Positions 7,105 through 15,118 of a DNA stretch of 18,750 nt are shown piece after piece. This DNA comes from JBGSWL01 sp041752455 (GTDB lineage: Bacteria; Pseudomonadota; Alphaproteobacteria; Rhizobiales; Rhizobiaceae): NCBI GenBank assembly GCA_041752455.1, contig JBGSWL010000159.1, positions 1 to 18,750 on the forward strand, written 5' to 3'. The translations under genes were made by a program, and so were the position numbers. Every line of letters begins with the position of its first letter. The first letter of the stretch is position 1. The notes under the pieces are model-generated. The model was not told where the DNA came from, searched no databases, and was given only the letters and a program-made list of their open reading frames with translations.

Positions 7105-7841
7105 GCGGGCTTCTGGAAGTCGATGGCGTATCGGTTACCTTTGACGGGTTCCGCGCCATCAACGATCTGTCGTTCTCGATCAACGAGCGGGAACTGCGCG
7201 CCATCATCGGCCCGAACGGCGCCGGCAAGACGACATTCATGGACATCGTCACCGGCAAGACGCGCCCTGATTCCGGCCGTGTCTCCTGGGGAAACCCGCC
7301 GGTCGACCTCTTGCGCCTGTCGGAAAGCAAGATCGCGCAGATCGGCATCGGCCGCAAATTCCAGCGTCCGACGGTGTTTGAGACGCAGACCGTCAGCGAC
7401 AACCTGATGATGGCGCTGAAGAAGGACCGGTCGCCCTTTGCAGCGCTGCGCTATCGCGCCTCGCCCGAAGATACCGCTCGCCTGCAGGCTTTGGCTGACG
7501 AGATCGGGCTTTCCGGCGAGATCAACCGGATGGCGGGTGAACTCTCGCACGGACAAAAACAGTGGCTCGAAATCGGCATGCTGCTGGCGCAGGAGCCGCG
7601 CCTGCTGCTGGTCGATGAACCGGCCGCCGGCATGACCCCGGCAGAACGTGAACACACGACCGACCTCCTGAAGCGCAGCGCCGAGACAAGAGCCGTCATC
7701 GTCGTCGAACATGACATGGAATTCGTGCGCCGCCTCGATTGCCGGGTGACGGTGCTGCACGAGGGCTCGGTTCTGGCCGAAGGGTCGATCGATCACGTGA
7801 CAAGCGACGAAAAAGTCATCGAAGTCTATCTGGGACGCTGA
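7101..7841 (+). CDS. urtD: Urea ABC transporter ATP-binding protein UrtD
   Basis: A 246-residue LivG-type ATPase that powers urea import from the cytoplasmic side. The Walker A motif GPNGAGKTT is at residues 37-45, the Q-loop lies in GRKFQRPTVF near 88, the signature is LSHGQ at 148-152, and Walker B with catalytic glutamate is LLLVDEP near 168-174. The switch histidine is in VVEHDMEFV. LSHGQ in place of LSGGQ is usual for UrtD. The start is fixed by the strong AAGGAGG ribosome site (7087-7093) and the ATGA overlap with the urtC stop. The open frame continues upstream inside urtC, but that part has no family similarity. Confidence 0.94.
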   Translation: MSGLLEVDGVSVTFDGFRAINDLSFSINERELRAIIGPNGAGKTTFMDIVTGKTRPDSGRVSWGNPPVDLLRLSESKIAQIGIGRKFQRPTVFETQTVSDNLMMALKKDRSPFAALRYRASPEDTARLQALADEIGLSGEINRMAGELSHGQKQWLEIGMLLAQEPRLLLVDEPAAGMTPAEREHTTDLLKRSAETRAVIVVEHDMEFVRRLDCRVTVLHEGSVLAEGSIDHVTSDEKVIEVYLGR

Positions 7842-7849
7842 AAAAAACC

Positions 7850-8545
7850 ATGCTCGATGTGCGCGACCTGACACTTCACTACGGCCAGTCGAAGATCCTC
7901 AACGAGGTGTCGCTGACGGCGGAAACCGGCAAGGTGACCTGTGTGATGGGAACCAACGGTGTCGGCAAGACAAGTTTGCTCAAAGCGATCTGTGGCCGCC
8001 ATCACCGCTCCGGCGGCTCGATCACCTTCAACGGCAACGAGATCGCCAAGCCCCCCGCAGACCATCTGGCGAAGGCCGGCATGGCGGTCGTGCCGCAGGG
8101 GCGGGAAATCTTTCCGCTCCTGACGGTGCGCGAAAACCTCGAAACCGGCTTTGCCTGCCTGCCGCGCGCCGACCGGAAAGTTCCCGATGAAATCTTCGAA
8201 CTGTTCCCGGTGCTGAAAGAAATGGAGAACCGCCGCGGTGGTGATCTGTCCGGCGGCCAGCAACAGCAACTGGCGATCGGGCGCGCGCTGATTACCCGGC
8301 CCAAACTGTTGCTGCTGGACGAGCCGACCGAAGGCATCCAACCCAACATCATCCAGCAGATCGGCCGGGTCATATCCTATCTGCGCGACCAGAAGGGCAT
8401 GGCGATCATCCTGGTCGAGCAGTTCTTCGACTTTGCCTTCGATCTCGGCGACAGCTTCGTGATGATGAAACGCGGCGCGGTCACACTTTCAGGCGCAAAG
8501 TCGGACGTCTCGCGCGAAGACCTGTTGCAACGGCTGGCAGTGTAG
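7850..8545 (+). CDS. urtE: Urea ABC transporter ATP-binding protein UrtE
   Basis: A 231-residue LivF-type ATPase, partner of UrtD. The Walker A motif GTNGVGKTS at 34-42 is the UrtE form, LSGGQQQQLAIGRAL begins at 133, and Walker B LLLLDEPTEG is at 153-162. The ATG is eight bases after the urtD stop, with only an A-rich stretch as a ribosome site, so translation probably depends on coupling to urtD. It is the last gene of the urt operon: the next gene converges from the minus strand with a five-base gap and no visible terminator. Urease genes, which often follow urt genes, are absent here. Confidence 0.94.
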   Translation: MLDVRDLTLHYGQSKILNEVSLTAETGKVTCVMGTNGVGKTSLLKAICGRHHRSGGSITFNGNEIAKPPADHLAKAGMAVVPQGREIFPLLTVRENLETGFACLPRADRKVPDEIFELFPVLKEMENRRGGDLSGGQQQQLAIGRALITRPKLLLLDEPTEGIQPNIIQQIGRVISYLRDQKGMAIILVEQFFDFAFDLGDSFVMMKRGAVTLSGAKSDVSREDLLQRLAV

Positions 8546-8550
8546 GACCG

Positions 8551-9894
8551 TCAGCTGGAGAGGCGAATACGGCTGATCTTGGACGCGATGTCCTGAAATG
8601 CCTTTTTCAATGAACTTGCGTCCTTGGCATCATAATAACCGGAAGCCTCGGAAGCGCATTCCTGCATGACAGCCTTGCCCGGTGCGGTGACCGTGGTGCC
8701 AAAAGCAATGGAGAAAATGACAAGGTCGGCCTCCTTGGCCTCCTTGCACGCATCCTTGCTCCAGTCATTGGCTTGGGCAAGGTCCGTGCCCCAGTTGGCT
8801 GGATCCCAGGGCAGGTTTGCCGACCGCTGATTGTCGCCATCGGTCATCAGGACCATGATCTTGCGGCGGTTATTGTCTTTTGGCTTGGCTTCGGAAAAGG
8901 GCAAGGCGGGCGACAAAAGGCGCATGCCCCACATCACGCCCGGTGCTATGTAAGTGTCCTGGGTCGGCCACATCTGATCGATGGCCGTCTTAAGGCTCGC
9001 GAAGTCGTCTGTAAGCGGCCTGATTTCCTCGCCGCACCGAACGTCCATCAGCCCCTTGAATCGAACGGTCGGCGTGTTGTCCTTCAATGTGTAAGGTGCC
9101 GGGCGAGAGCCGACACAGCCATGCCAGTCGACTGTCCAGGTCCGATCCTTGCAGACCTGCGAGGTCGTTCCGCCAACCCAGTCACACACCTCGTACTGCG
9201 ATGTCACCCCGTCATTGCTGGCGGTTTCCATCCGGCAATTGGTCGGTGTCGCCCCGACCGTCTCCATCTGGCAAGAGTATTCCGTCTTTGTTTCATCGTC
9301 CGGAACCTCGATCCACGAGGCGTTGCGATTGGCCAGCCCGACATTGACGTGATTGGTGAACGGAACCAATCCGATCTTGAGCTTTCCGGCAGGAATGGTG
9401 GTGGCAAGATCATCAACGAAGTCCTTTGCAACAGACTTCAGCGAATCCATTTTTCCGTCGGCACTCATTGAATAGGTGTTGTCGAGGACCAGGGCGATCT
9501 CGACGTCCTCAATCTGATTGACCGGCACCGTGGCATCAGCCGTCTGGTGGAAAAGCTCTGGCTTGATCCGTCCGAAAAAGAACGGGGGCGTGTCTGCAGT
9601 TGCCGTCATGAAAAGATCGTCGCCGTCAATCTTCAGGCTGAAGTCGATCACCTTGCCATCGAAATTCGCGAGCAACATTTTCTTCGCGTCAGCCTTCTTC
9701 GGAAGCTTGTTGTTCTTCTCGTGATAACGGGCAGCCGACAGGATCGCGGCATCGACAGCGTTCTGCAGGTCCGATTGCGCCCGACTGATGTTGGCGTACT
9801 CGACTGACACGGCGACCCCGGCCAGCATCGGGATCGATGCGATGACGGTCATGGCGGCAAAATTGCCGCGGCGGTCTGACAAGAAGCGATTCAT
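8551..9894 (-). CDS. TadG-like membrane-anchored von Willebrand factor A protein
   Basis: A 447-residue protein with the layout of TadG-related pilus-assembly proteins. A short basic N-terminus (MNRFLSDRRGNFAAMTVIAS) leads into a TadE-like membrane helix at about 12-33, then a helix with AVDAAILSAARY. A von Willebrand A domain follows. Its metal site is visible as DNTYS at 138-142 (a DxSxS variant with Thr), a Thr in TYIAPG near 314, and MTDGDN at 350-355. Between these is a long insert with six cysteines (208, 220, 237, 248, 260, 287), likely disulfide-bonded outside the cytoplasm. No tad/cpa or flp genes are nearby, so it is a stand-alone copy. It converges on urtE. The start is supported by a GGGG stretch upstream and by the family N-terminus. 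Its role (surface adhesion or pilus-related) is inferred from the family. Confidence 0.82.
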   Translation of the reverse strand: MNRFLSDRRGNFAAMTVIASIPMLAGVAVSVEYANISRAQSDLQNAVDAAILSAARYHEKNNKLPKKADAKKMLLANFDGKVIDFSLKIDGDDLFMTATADTPPFFFGRIKPELFHQTADATVPVNQIEDVEIALVLDNTYSMSADGKMDSLKSVAKDFVDDLATTIPAGKLKIGLVPFTNHVNVGLANRNASWIEVPDDETKTEYSCQMETVGATPTNCRMETASNDGVTSQYEVCDWVGGTTSQVCKDRTWTVDWHGCVGSRPAPYTLKDNTPTVRFKGLMDVRCGEEIRPLTDDFASLKTAIDQMWPTQDTYIAPGVMWGMRLLSPALPFSEAKPKDNNRRKIMVLMTDGDNQRSANLPWDPANWGTDLAQANDWSKDACKEAKEADLVIFSIAFGTTVTAPGKAVMQECASEASGYYDAKDASSLKKAFQDIASKISRIRLSS

Positions 9895-10073
9895 CGATGT
9901 TTACCCCGGTCTGGCTCTGGCTCATCCTTTGCACGTCCCGCTTGCGCAATTCTGAAGCGGACAATCATTCTAAGGCCAAGGTGAACAAGCGATTGCACCG
10001 AAGGCTGCATTTGCAGTTGGCCGGTCAAGCGATAGAAGACGGGCGCAACGCAAAGCCACGGGGCCCGACTGAC

Positions 10074-11678
10074 ATGAGCGCACTGTTTCCGCTGACCGAT
10101 ACCGACATGCCCTTCAAGAAGCTGAGCGACGGGCTGGTTTCGGTCGAGACCTTTCGCGGCGAGGACATGCTGGTCGTCGAGCCCGAGGCGCTGAGCCTTC
10201 TTGCCGAAGCAGCCTTTGCCGACATCAACCATCTGCTGCGGCCGGGGCACCTCAAGCAGTTGGCGGCAATCCTTCAAGATCCCGAGGCGACAGACAACGA
10301 CCGGTTCGTTGCCTACGACCTGATGAAGAATGCCAACATCGCCGCGGGCGGCGTGCTGCCGATGTGCCAGGACACCGGCACCGCCATCATCATGGCCAAG
10401 AAGGGCCGGCGCGTCTGGACCAGAGGCGGCGACGAAGGCGCCCTGTCTCAAGGCGTTCGCGATGCCTACGAGAAAAAGAACCTGCGCTATTCGCAACTCG
10501 CCGCGCTGTCGATGTTCGAGGAGGTCAACACCAGGAACAACCTGCCGGCGCAGGTCGACATCTACGAGGAAGGTGAGGACGAATACGAGTTCCTGTTTGT
10601 CGCCAAGGGCGGCGGCTCGGCCAACAAGACGTTTCTTTATCAGGGCACGCCGTCACTTTTGACGCATGACCGGATGATCGAATTCCTGCGCGAAAAGATC
10701 CTGACGCTCGGAACCGCCGCCTGCCCGCCCTATCACCTTGTCGTCGTGATCGGTGGCACCAGCGCCGAGATGACGCTGAAGACCGTCAAGCTCGCCTCGA
10801 CCCGCTATCTCGACAGCCTGCCGACGACGGGCTCGGCCGATGCACACGCCTTCCGCGATCTCGACATGGAAGCCGAAGTCCACAAGATGACGCAGCAGCT
10901 TGGCGTCGGCGCGCAGTTCGGCGGGAAGTATTTCTGCCACGACGTCCGCGTTGTCCGCCTGCCGCGCCATGGCGCTTCCCTGCCGATCGGGCTTGGCGTC
11001 TCCTGCTCGGCAGACCGCCAGGCGGTCGGCAAGATCACCCGCCACGGCGTTTTCCTTGAGCAACTTGAGACCAACCCGGCGCAGTGGATGCCGGACGTTG
11101 ATGTCGAGCATCTTGGCGGCGCGGTGGTTCAGATCGACCTCAACCAGCCGATGAATCAAATTCTCGCCGAACTCAGCAAACATCCTGTAAAGACACGTCT
11201 TTCCCTGACCGGCACGATCATCGTCGCGCGCGACCTTGCGCACGTGAAGATCCGCGAGAGGCTGGAAAACGGCGAGCCGATGCCCGACTATTTCAAGAAC
11301 CATCCGATCTATTATGCCGGGCCCGCCAAGACGCCGGACGGCTATGCCTCCGGATCGTTCGGTCCGACGACCGCAGGGCGCATGGACAGCTATGTCGAGC
11401 AGTTCCAGTCATTCGGCGGGTCGATGGTGATGCTTGCCAAGGGCAACCGGTCGCGCGTGGTGCGCGAAGCCTGCGCCCGCCACGGCGGTTTCTATCTCGG
11501 CTCGATCGGCGGCCCGGCCGCACGCCTCGCGCAGGATTGCATCAAGCATGTGGATGTCATCGAGTATCCCGAACTCGGCATGGAGGCGATCTGGAAGATC
11601 GAAGTGGAAGACTTCCCGGCCTTCATCGTCATCGATGACAAGGGCAACGACTTTTTCAAGGAATTGAATCTTGGTTGA
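10074..11678 (+). CDS. Fumarate hydratase, class I (iron-sulfur)
   Basis: A 534-residue class I fumarase of the FumA/FumB type, which interconverts fumarate and malate in the citric acid cycle using an oxygen-sensitive [4Fe-4S] cluster. The three cluster cysteines are in the expected contexts: PMCQDTGTA (C98), AACPPYHL (C217) and VSCSADRQ (C311). The C-terminal domain contains GPTTAGRMDSYV and a GGFYLGSIGGPAA segment typical of the beta subunit part. The length matches the single-chain form. ATG 10074 gives a normal N-terminus; an alternative ATG 33 bases on (MPFKKLSD) cannot be excluded, and no strong ribosome site separates them. The gene is divergent from the TadG-like gene and has about 179 bases upstream for its promoter. 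No other citric acid cycle genes are adjacent. Confidence 0.93.
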   Translation: MSALFPLTDTDMPFKKLSDGLVSVETFRGEDMLVVEPEALSLLAEAAFADINHLLRPGHLKQLAAILQDPEATDNDRFVAYDLMKNANIAAGGVLPMCQDTGTAIIMAKKGRRVWTRGGDEGALSQGVRDAYEKKNLRYSQLAALSMFEEVNTRNNLPAQVDIYEEGEDEYEFLFVAKGGGSANKTFLYQGTPSLLTHDRMIEFLREKILTLGTAACPPYHLVVVIGGTSAEMTLKTVKLASTRYLDSLPTTGSADAHAFRDLDMEAEVHKMTQQLGVGAQFGGKYFCHDVRVVRLPRHGASLPIGLGVSCSADRQAVGKITRHGVFLEQLETNPAQWMPDVDVEHLGGAVVQIDLNQPMNQILAELSKHPVKTRLSLTGTIIVARDLAHVKIRERLENGEPMPDYFKNHPIYYAGPAKTPDGYASGSFGPTTAGRMDSYVEQFQSFGGSMVMLAKGNRSRVVREACARHGGFYLGSIGGPAARLAQDCIKHVDVIEYPELGMEAIWKIEVEDFPAFIVIDDKGNDFFKELNLG

Positions 11679-11764
11679 TCGCCCAACAAGCCGCAATTGT
11701 TGATTGCGCGGAGCATCCGCCTTCAATAGGCAAATCTCGGGATTTTTTTCGCCGGGGGCTCATC

Positions 11765-12166
11765 ATGAAGATCGAACTGGTGCGGGTTGCGCGTCGCGTA
11801 GCCATGATTGTCGCTGTGGCTGCAATGACCAGTGGATGCGCCAGTCGCGCCAAGGACATTGAGGCCGCGTACGTCTCGCCGCTGCCTTACCAGCAACTCG
11901 ATTGCGCCCAGCTTCAGGCTGAAGCCGAGCGCGTTTCTGTGCGCGCCGCCGAAGTGACAGGTGCGCAGAACAAGAAGGCGACCAATGACGCGATCGCAAC
12001 GACCGTGGGCCTTGTCGTGTTCTGGCCTGCGCTGTTCTTCATCAAGGGTGACAGTGCGGTGGCCGCGGAAGTCTCGCGCCTGAAAGGCGAAATGGCAGCC
12101 ATTGAGACTACATCAACGCAAAAACAGTGCGCCATCACCTTCAACAAGGAGCAACCGGCCGCCTGA
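11765..12166 (+). CDS. Small conserved lipoprotein of unknown function
   Basis: A 133-residue protein with a clear lipoprotein signal: basic MKIELVRVARR, a hydrophobic stretch, then MTSGC with the lipidated cysteine at residue 25. The mature part has a helical charged segment, a hydrophobic stretch IATTVGLVVFWPALFFIKG at about 75-93, and a second charged helix ending near QKQCAITF. The hydrophobic stretch could be a second membrane contact or a buried hairpin. I recognise this as a widespread type of small proteobacterial lipoprotein but know no function. A GGGGG ribosome site lies just upstream of ATG 11765. It sits between fumarase and an L,D-transpeptidase; sharing the envelope with the latter is suggestive only. 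Confidence 0.75.
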   Translation: MKIELVRVARRVAMIVAVAAMTSGCASRAKDIEAAYVSPLPYQQLDCAQLQAEAERVSVRAAEVTGAQNKKATNDAIATTVGLVVFWPALFFIKGDSAVAAEVSRLKGEMAAIETTSTQKQCAITFNKEQPAA

Positions 12167-12276
12167 CGCCGTTCATGTTACCAAAAAAACCAGATGTCGC
12201 AGAACTTTCACGCCAGCAAGGCTTTTCCCTGACGCCAACATGGGTAAACTCCTGCAAAACAGGCTGGGAGCTGACG

Positions 12277-12906
12277 ATGAAACTGGTTTCGATGATGACG
12301 GCCGCGTGCCTTGCGCTGACGGCAAGTTTGGCGATGGTACCGGCGCACGCCGATGTGCAACTGCATGAACTGCTGTTCAAGCCGAAGGCCGAAAGGGAAG
12401 CCGCCCTGCAGGAGCGCCGCGCCCAGTCGGGGTCGGCTTCACGGTCGAATGCATCGCCGATCAAGCGCAAGATGATCAACTTTACCGAAGCACCTGTCGG
12501 CTCGATCGTCATCGACACGTCGGACCGTCGCCTTTATCACGTGGTCAAGCCCGGCAAGGCGATGGTCTATGGCGTCGGCGTCGGCCGCGAGGGCTTCACC
12601 TGGACCGGAACGAACAGCATCACCCGCAAGGCCGAATGGCCCGGCTGGACACCGCCCGCCACGATGCGCGCCCGCGAAGCCGCAAAGGGCCGGATTCTCC
12701 CTGCTTACATGCCCGGCGGCCCGAACAACCCGCTCGGCGCGCGCGCCATGTATCTTGGCAACACCCTGTACCGCATTCACGGCACCAACCAGCCATCGAC
12801 GATCGGTCAGGCCATGTCGTCGGGCTGCATCCGCATGGCCAATGATGACGTCGAGCACCTCTACAGCCAGGTGCAGATCGGCACCAAGGTCATCGTTCGC
12901 CGCTGA
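12277..12906 (+). CDS. Periplasmic L,D-transpeptidase (YkuD/ErfK family)
   Basis: A 209-residue exported enzyme of the YkuD domain family. These enzymes cross-link peptidoglycan stems through meso-diaminopimelate or attach proteins to them, using a catalytic cysteine that resists most beta-lactams. Residues 1-25 are a Sec signal peptide ending AHA. The YkuD domain begins near residue 74 (GSIVIDTSDRRLYHV) and contains the catalytic pair in IHGTN (His168) and SSGCIRM (Cys184). The start at ATG 12277 is supported by GGGAG eight bases upstream and by the signal peptide; the open frame extends further back without sense. It converges with the PPOX gene, nine bases apart. Confidence 0.92.
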   Translation: MKLVSMMTAACLALTASLAMVPAHADVQLHELLFKPKAEREAALQERRAQSGSASRSNASPIKRKMINFTEAPVGSIVIDTSDRRLYHVVKPGKAMVYGVGVGREGFTWTGTNSITRKAEWPGWTPPATMRAREAAKGRILPAYMPGGPNNPLGARAMYLGNTLYRIHGTNQPSTIGQAMSSGCIRMANDDVEHLYSQVQIGTKVIVRR

Positions 12907-12915
12907 TCCGGCGCT

Positions 12916-13536
12916 TTACCAGAGACTGGCATTGGCCCTTTCGGGCCATGCCTCGTCATAGCTTTTTCCATCGAATTGCCCGCCGGATTGTTCGGCCAGC
13001 ACATCGCCCGGTGTCGGGATCGACCCGGTGGCAACATGATGGACCGGGTTCCACAGTTCGGCGCGAAGGACGGCTCGCCCGCACTGGGTGTAGATCTCAT
13101 CGACTGTAATGACGATGGCCGAGCGCGGACGCTTGCCATCGCGTACCTGCGCGTCCAGCAGGTCCGCATCGAGCGTCACGATCGCCCTGCCGTTCAGCCG
13201 AACGGTCGTCAGCGATCCGGGAATGAGGAACAGCATCGCGATGCGTGGGTCTCGTACAATGTTGCGCAATGTGTCGATGCGGTTGTTGCCGCGACGGTCG
13301 GGGATGACCAGCGTCTTGTCGTCAAGGATGGCGAAGGCACCGCCGCGATCGCCGCGCGGCGAACAGTCGAGCCCTTCGGGTCCGGCAGTGGCGAGCATGA
13401 AGAACGGGGATGCTTCGATCAGCTGGCGGTAGGCGGGCGTCAGCCGGTCGGCAACCTTCAGCACCGACGCCTCCCCCGGCGCGCCATAGACGGCTTCCAG
13501 TACCGAGACTTCAGTTACGGCTTGAAAACGCGTCAT
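12916..13536 (-). CDS. PPOX-class FMN-dependent flavoprotein, DR_2398 type
   Basis: A 206-residue protein of the pyridoxamine 5'-phosphate oxidase-like split-barrel superfamily. The segments FMLATAGPEGLDCSPRGD, VIPDRRGNNRIDTLRNI and IAMLFLIPGSLTTVRLNG are those of the probable FMN-dependent subgroup named after DR_2398. The substrate is unknown, and the enzyme should not be called a true pyridoxamine oxidase. It is cytoplasmic. The open frame has an upstream start giving 221 residues, but ATG 13536 is preferred because it overlaps the stop of the DUF971 gene in an ATGA, indicating translational coupling. A C-terminal segment with YTQCGRAVLRAELW is also family-typical. Confidence 0.85.
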   Translation of the reverse strand: MTRFQAVTEVSVLEAVYGAPGEASVLKVADRLTPAYRQLIEASPFFMLATAGPEGLDCSPRGDRGGAFAILDDKTLVIPDRRGNNRIDTLRNIVRDPRIAMLFLIPGSLTTVRLNGRAIVTLDADLLDAQVRDGKRPRSAIVITVDEIYTQCGRAVLRAELWNPVHHVATGSIPTPGDVLAEQSGGQFDGKSYDEAWPERANASLW

Positions 13537-13880
13537 CGTGACATTCCCTTGGCGGCGAGTTCGGCGAGATAGCCGGCCCATTTCGCTTCGCGCTCGTCCG
13601 CAAGCTCGCGAAGATAGGGCCAGGTGAAGATGCCGGTCGAATGCATGTCGTCAAACGTGATGCGCACGGCATAATTGCCGACCGGCGCAACGGCGGTGAT
13701 CTGCACACGGCTCTTTCCGGAGACAAGCTTTCGGTCGCTCGGCCCATGGCCCTGCACTTCGGCAGACGGCGACATCACCCGCAGCATTTCGGCGGCAATG
13801 TCTGCGGTCACGCCGTCATCGAAGGTGACCGTCATGGTCTGCCGGTCACTCGAAACCCGCAATTTGGTGACACCGATCAT
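13533..13880 (-). CDS. DUF971 family protein (gamma-butyrobetaine hydroxylase-like N-terminal domain)
   Basis: A 115-residue single-domain protein. The order of a beta-rich N-terminus with VTFDDGVTADIAAEMLRV, a middle VQITAVAPVGNYAVRITFDD and a C-terminal GIFTWPYLRELA is diagnostic of DUF971, which also occurs as the N-terminal domain of gamma-butyrobetaine hydroxylases. In bacteria the stand-alone protein has no settled function, although it often lies near cofactor or iron-sulfur genes. The start at ATG 13880 is chosen because AGGAGG lies five bases upstream; the frame can be extended five codons to a GTG that overlaps this site. It is divergent from moaA, with about 96 bases between starts for two promoters, and coupled to the PPOX gene downstream. 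Confidence 0.87.
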   Translation of the reverse strand: MIGVTKLRVSSDRQTMTVTFDDGVTADIAAEMLRVMSPSAEVQGHGPSDRKLVSGKSRVQITAVAPVGNYAVRITFDDMHSTGIFTWPYLRELADEREAKWAGYLAELAAKGMSR

Positions 13881-13976
13881 TCCGGCCTCCTGCACGATTG
13901 GTTGCGGGTTACCTGCGCTGGCGCCCCTTGACCGTCAAGACAATCTCGAAAAGGGTGAGACTTGGAGGAAGACCCG

Positions 13977-14996
13977 ATGACGTTGCCGACAACCGATGGC
14001 TTGACCATGATTGACCCGTTTGGCCGTCATGTTTCCTACCTGCGCGTTTCGGTGACGGACCGTTGCGATTTCCGCTGCACTTATTGCATGGCCGAGAACA
14101 TGACGTTCCTGCCGAAAAAGGACCTTCTGACGCTCGAGGAACTCGACCGGCTGTGCACGGCCTTCATCGACAAGGGCGTGCGCAAATTGCGCCTCACCGG
14201 CGGCGAGCCGCTGGTGCGCAAGAACATCATGCACCTGATCCGCCAGCTGTCGCGGCATCTGGAAGGCGGCGCGCTCGAAGAACTGACACTGACCACCAAC
14301 GGCTCGCAGCTCGCCCGCCACGCGGCGGAACTCGCCGAATGCGGGGTTCGCCGGATCAATGTTTCGGTCGATACGCTCGACCCCGACAAGTTCCGCAAGG
14401 TGACGCGCTGGGGCGAACTTCCCCGCGTTCTGGAAGGCATTGCCGCTGCCAAGGCCGCCGGCATCGCGGTGAAGATCAATGCGGTGGCGCTGAAGGATTT
14501 CAACGACGTCGAAATCCCGGCGATGATGGAATGGGCGCATGGGCAAGGTCATGACCTGACGCTGATCGAGACGATGCCGATGGGCGAGATCGACGAGGAT
14601 CGCACCGACCAATACCTGCCGCTCTCGCTGGTGCGCGCCAAGCTGGCCGAGCGCTACACCTTGACTGACCTGCCGCTACGCACCGGCGGCCCGGCGCGTT
14701 ATGTCGAAGTTGCCGAGACCGGCGGCCGGCTCGGCTTCATCACGCCATTGACCCACAACTTTTGCGAAAGCTGCAACCGCGTGCGGCTGACCTGCACCGG
14801 AACGCTCTACATGTGCCTCGGTCAGGATGACGCTGCCGATCTGCGCACGCCCTTGCGCGCTTCGGAAGGCAACGAATTGGTCGCCGCGGCCATCGACGAA
14901 GCGATCGGCCGCAAGCCGAAGGGGCATGATTTCATCATCGATCGCCGCGCGCAGAAACCTGCTGTCGCCCGCCACATGAGCCTGACCGGCGGCTGA
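13977..14996 (+). CDS. moaA: GTP 3',8-cyclase MoaA
   Basis: A 339-residue radical SAM enzyme that, with MoaC, converts GTP to cyclic pyranopterin monophosphate, the first step of molybdenum cofactor synthesis. The SAM-binding cluster motif CDFRCTYC gives C30, C34 and C37. The second cluster, which holds GTP, is C263, C266 and C280 in the expected CX2CX13C spacing. GGEP is at about 75-78, and the C-terminal double glycine (SLTGG) needed for activity is present. A GGAGGA ribosome site seven bases upstream fixes the start. It heads a unit with two DMT permeases and mobA; moaC is not in this window. Confidence 0.96.
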   Translation: MTLPTTDGLTMIDPFGRHVSYLRVSVTDRCDFRCTYCMAENMTFLPKKDLLTLEELDRLCTAFIDKGVRKLRLTGGEPLVRKNIMHLIRQLSRHLEGGALEELTLTTNGSQLARHAAELAECGVRRINVSVDTLDPDKFRKVTRWGELPRVLEGIAAAKAAGIAVKINAVALKDFNDVEIPAMMEWAHGQGHDLTLIETMPMGEIDEDRTDQYLPLSLVRAKLAERYTLTDLPLRTGGPARYVEVAETGGRLGFITPLTHNFCESCNRVRLTCTGTLYMCLGQDDAADLRTPLRASEGNELVAAAIDEAIGRKPKGHDFIIDRRAQKPAVARHMSLTGG

Positions 14997-15118
14997 ACGA
15001 CGTAGACGCAGTTGCGCCGGCCGACGTTTCGCGGTGCAAGTGGCCTTTCCGGCATCACAAAGCCATGTTAGCCGCTGACGGTGGCCAGTCTGCCGCCGTC
15101 ACCCGAGTGCGCTCCACC

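Noticed and set aside
8773..9471. Plus-strand 232-codon open frame
   Set aside because: Lies entirely antisense to the well-supported TadG/vWA gene and has no recognisable domain.
11692..11708. CGCAAT/ATTGCG hairpin after the fumarase gene as a terminator
   Set aside because: Only six pairs, AT-containing, and no T tract directly after it.
15065..15118. Earlier start for the first DMT permease
   Set aside because: Adds 18 residues not typical of EamA N-termini and has no ribosome site, though it is not excluded.
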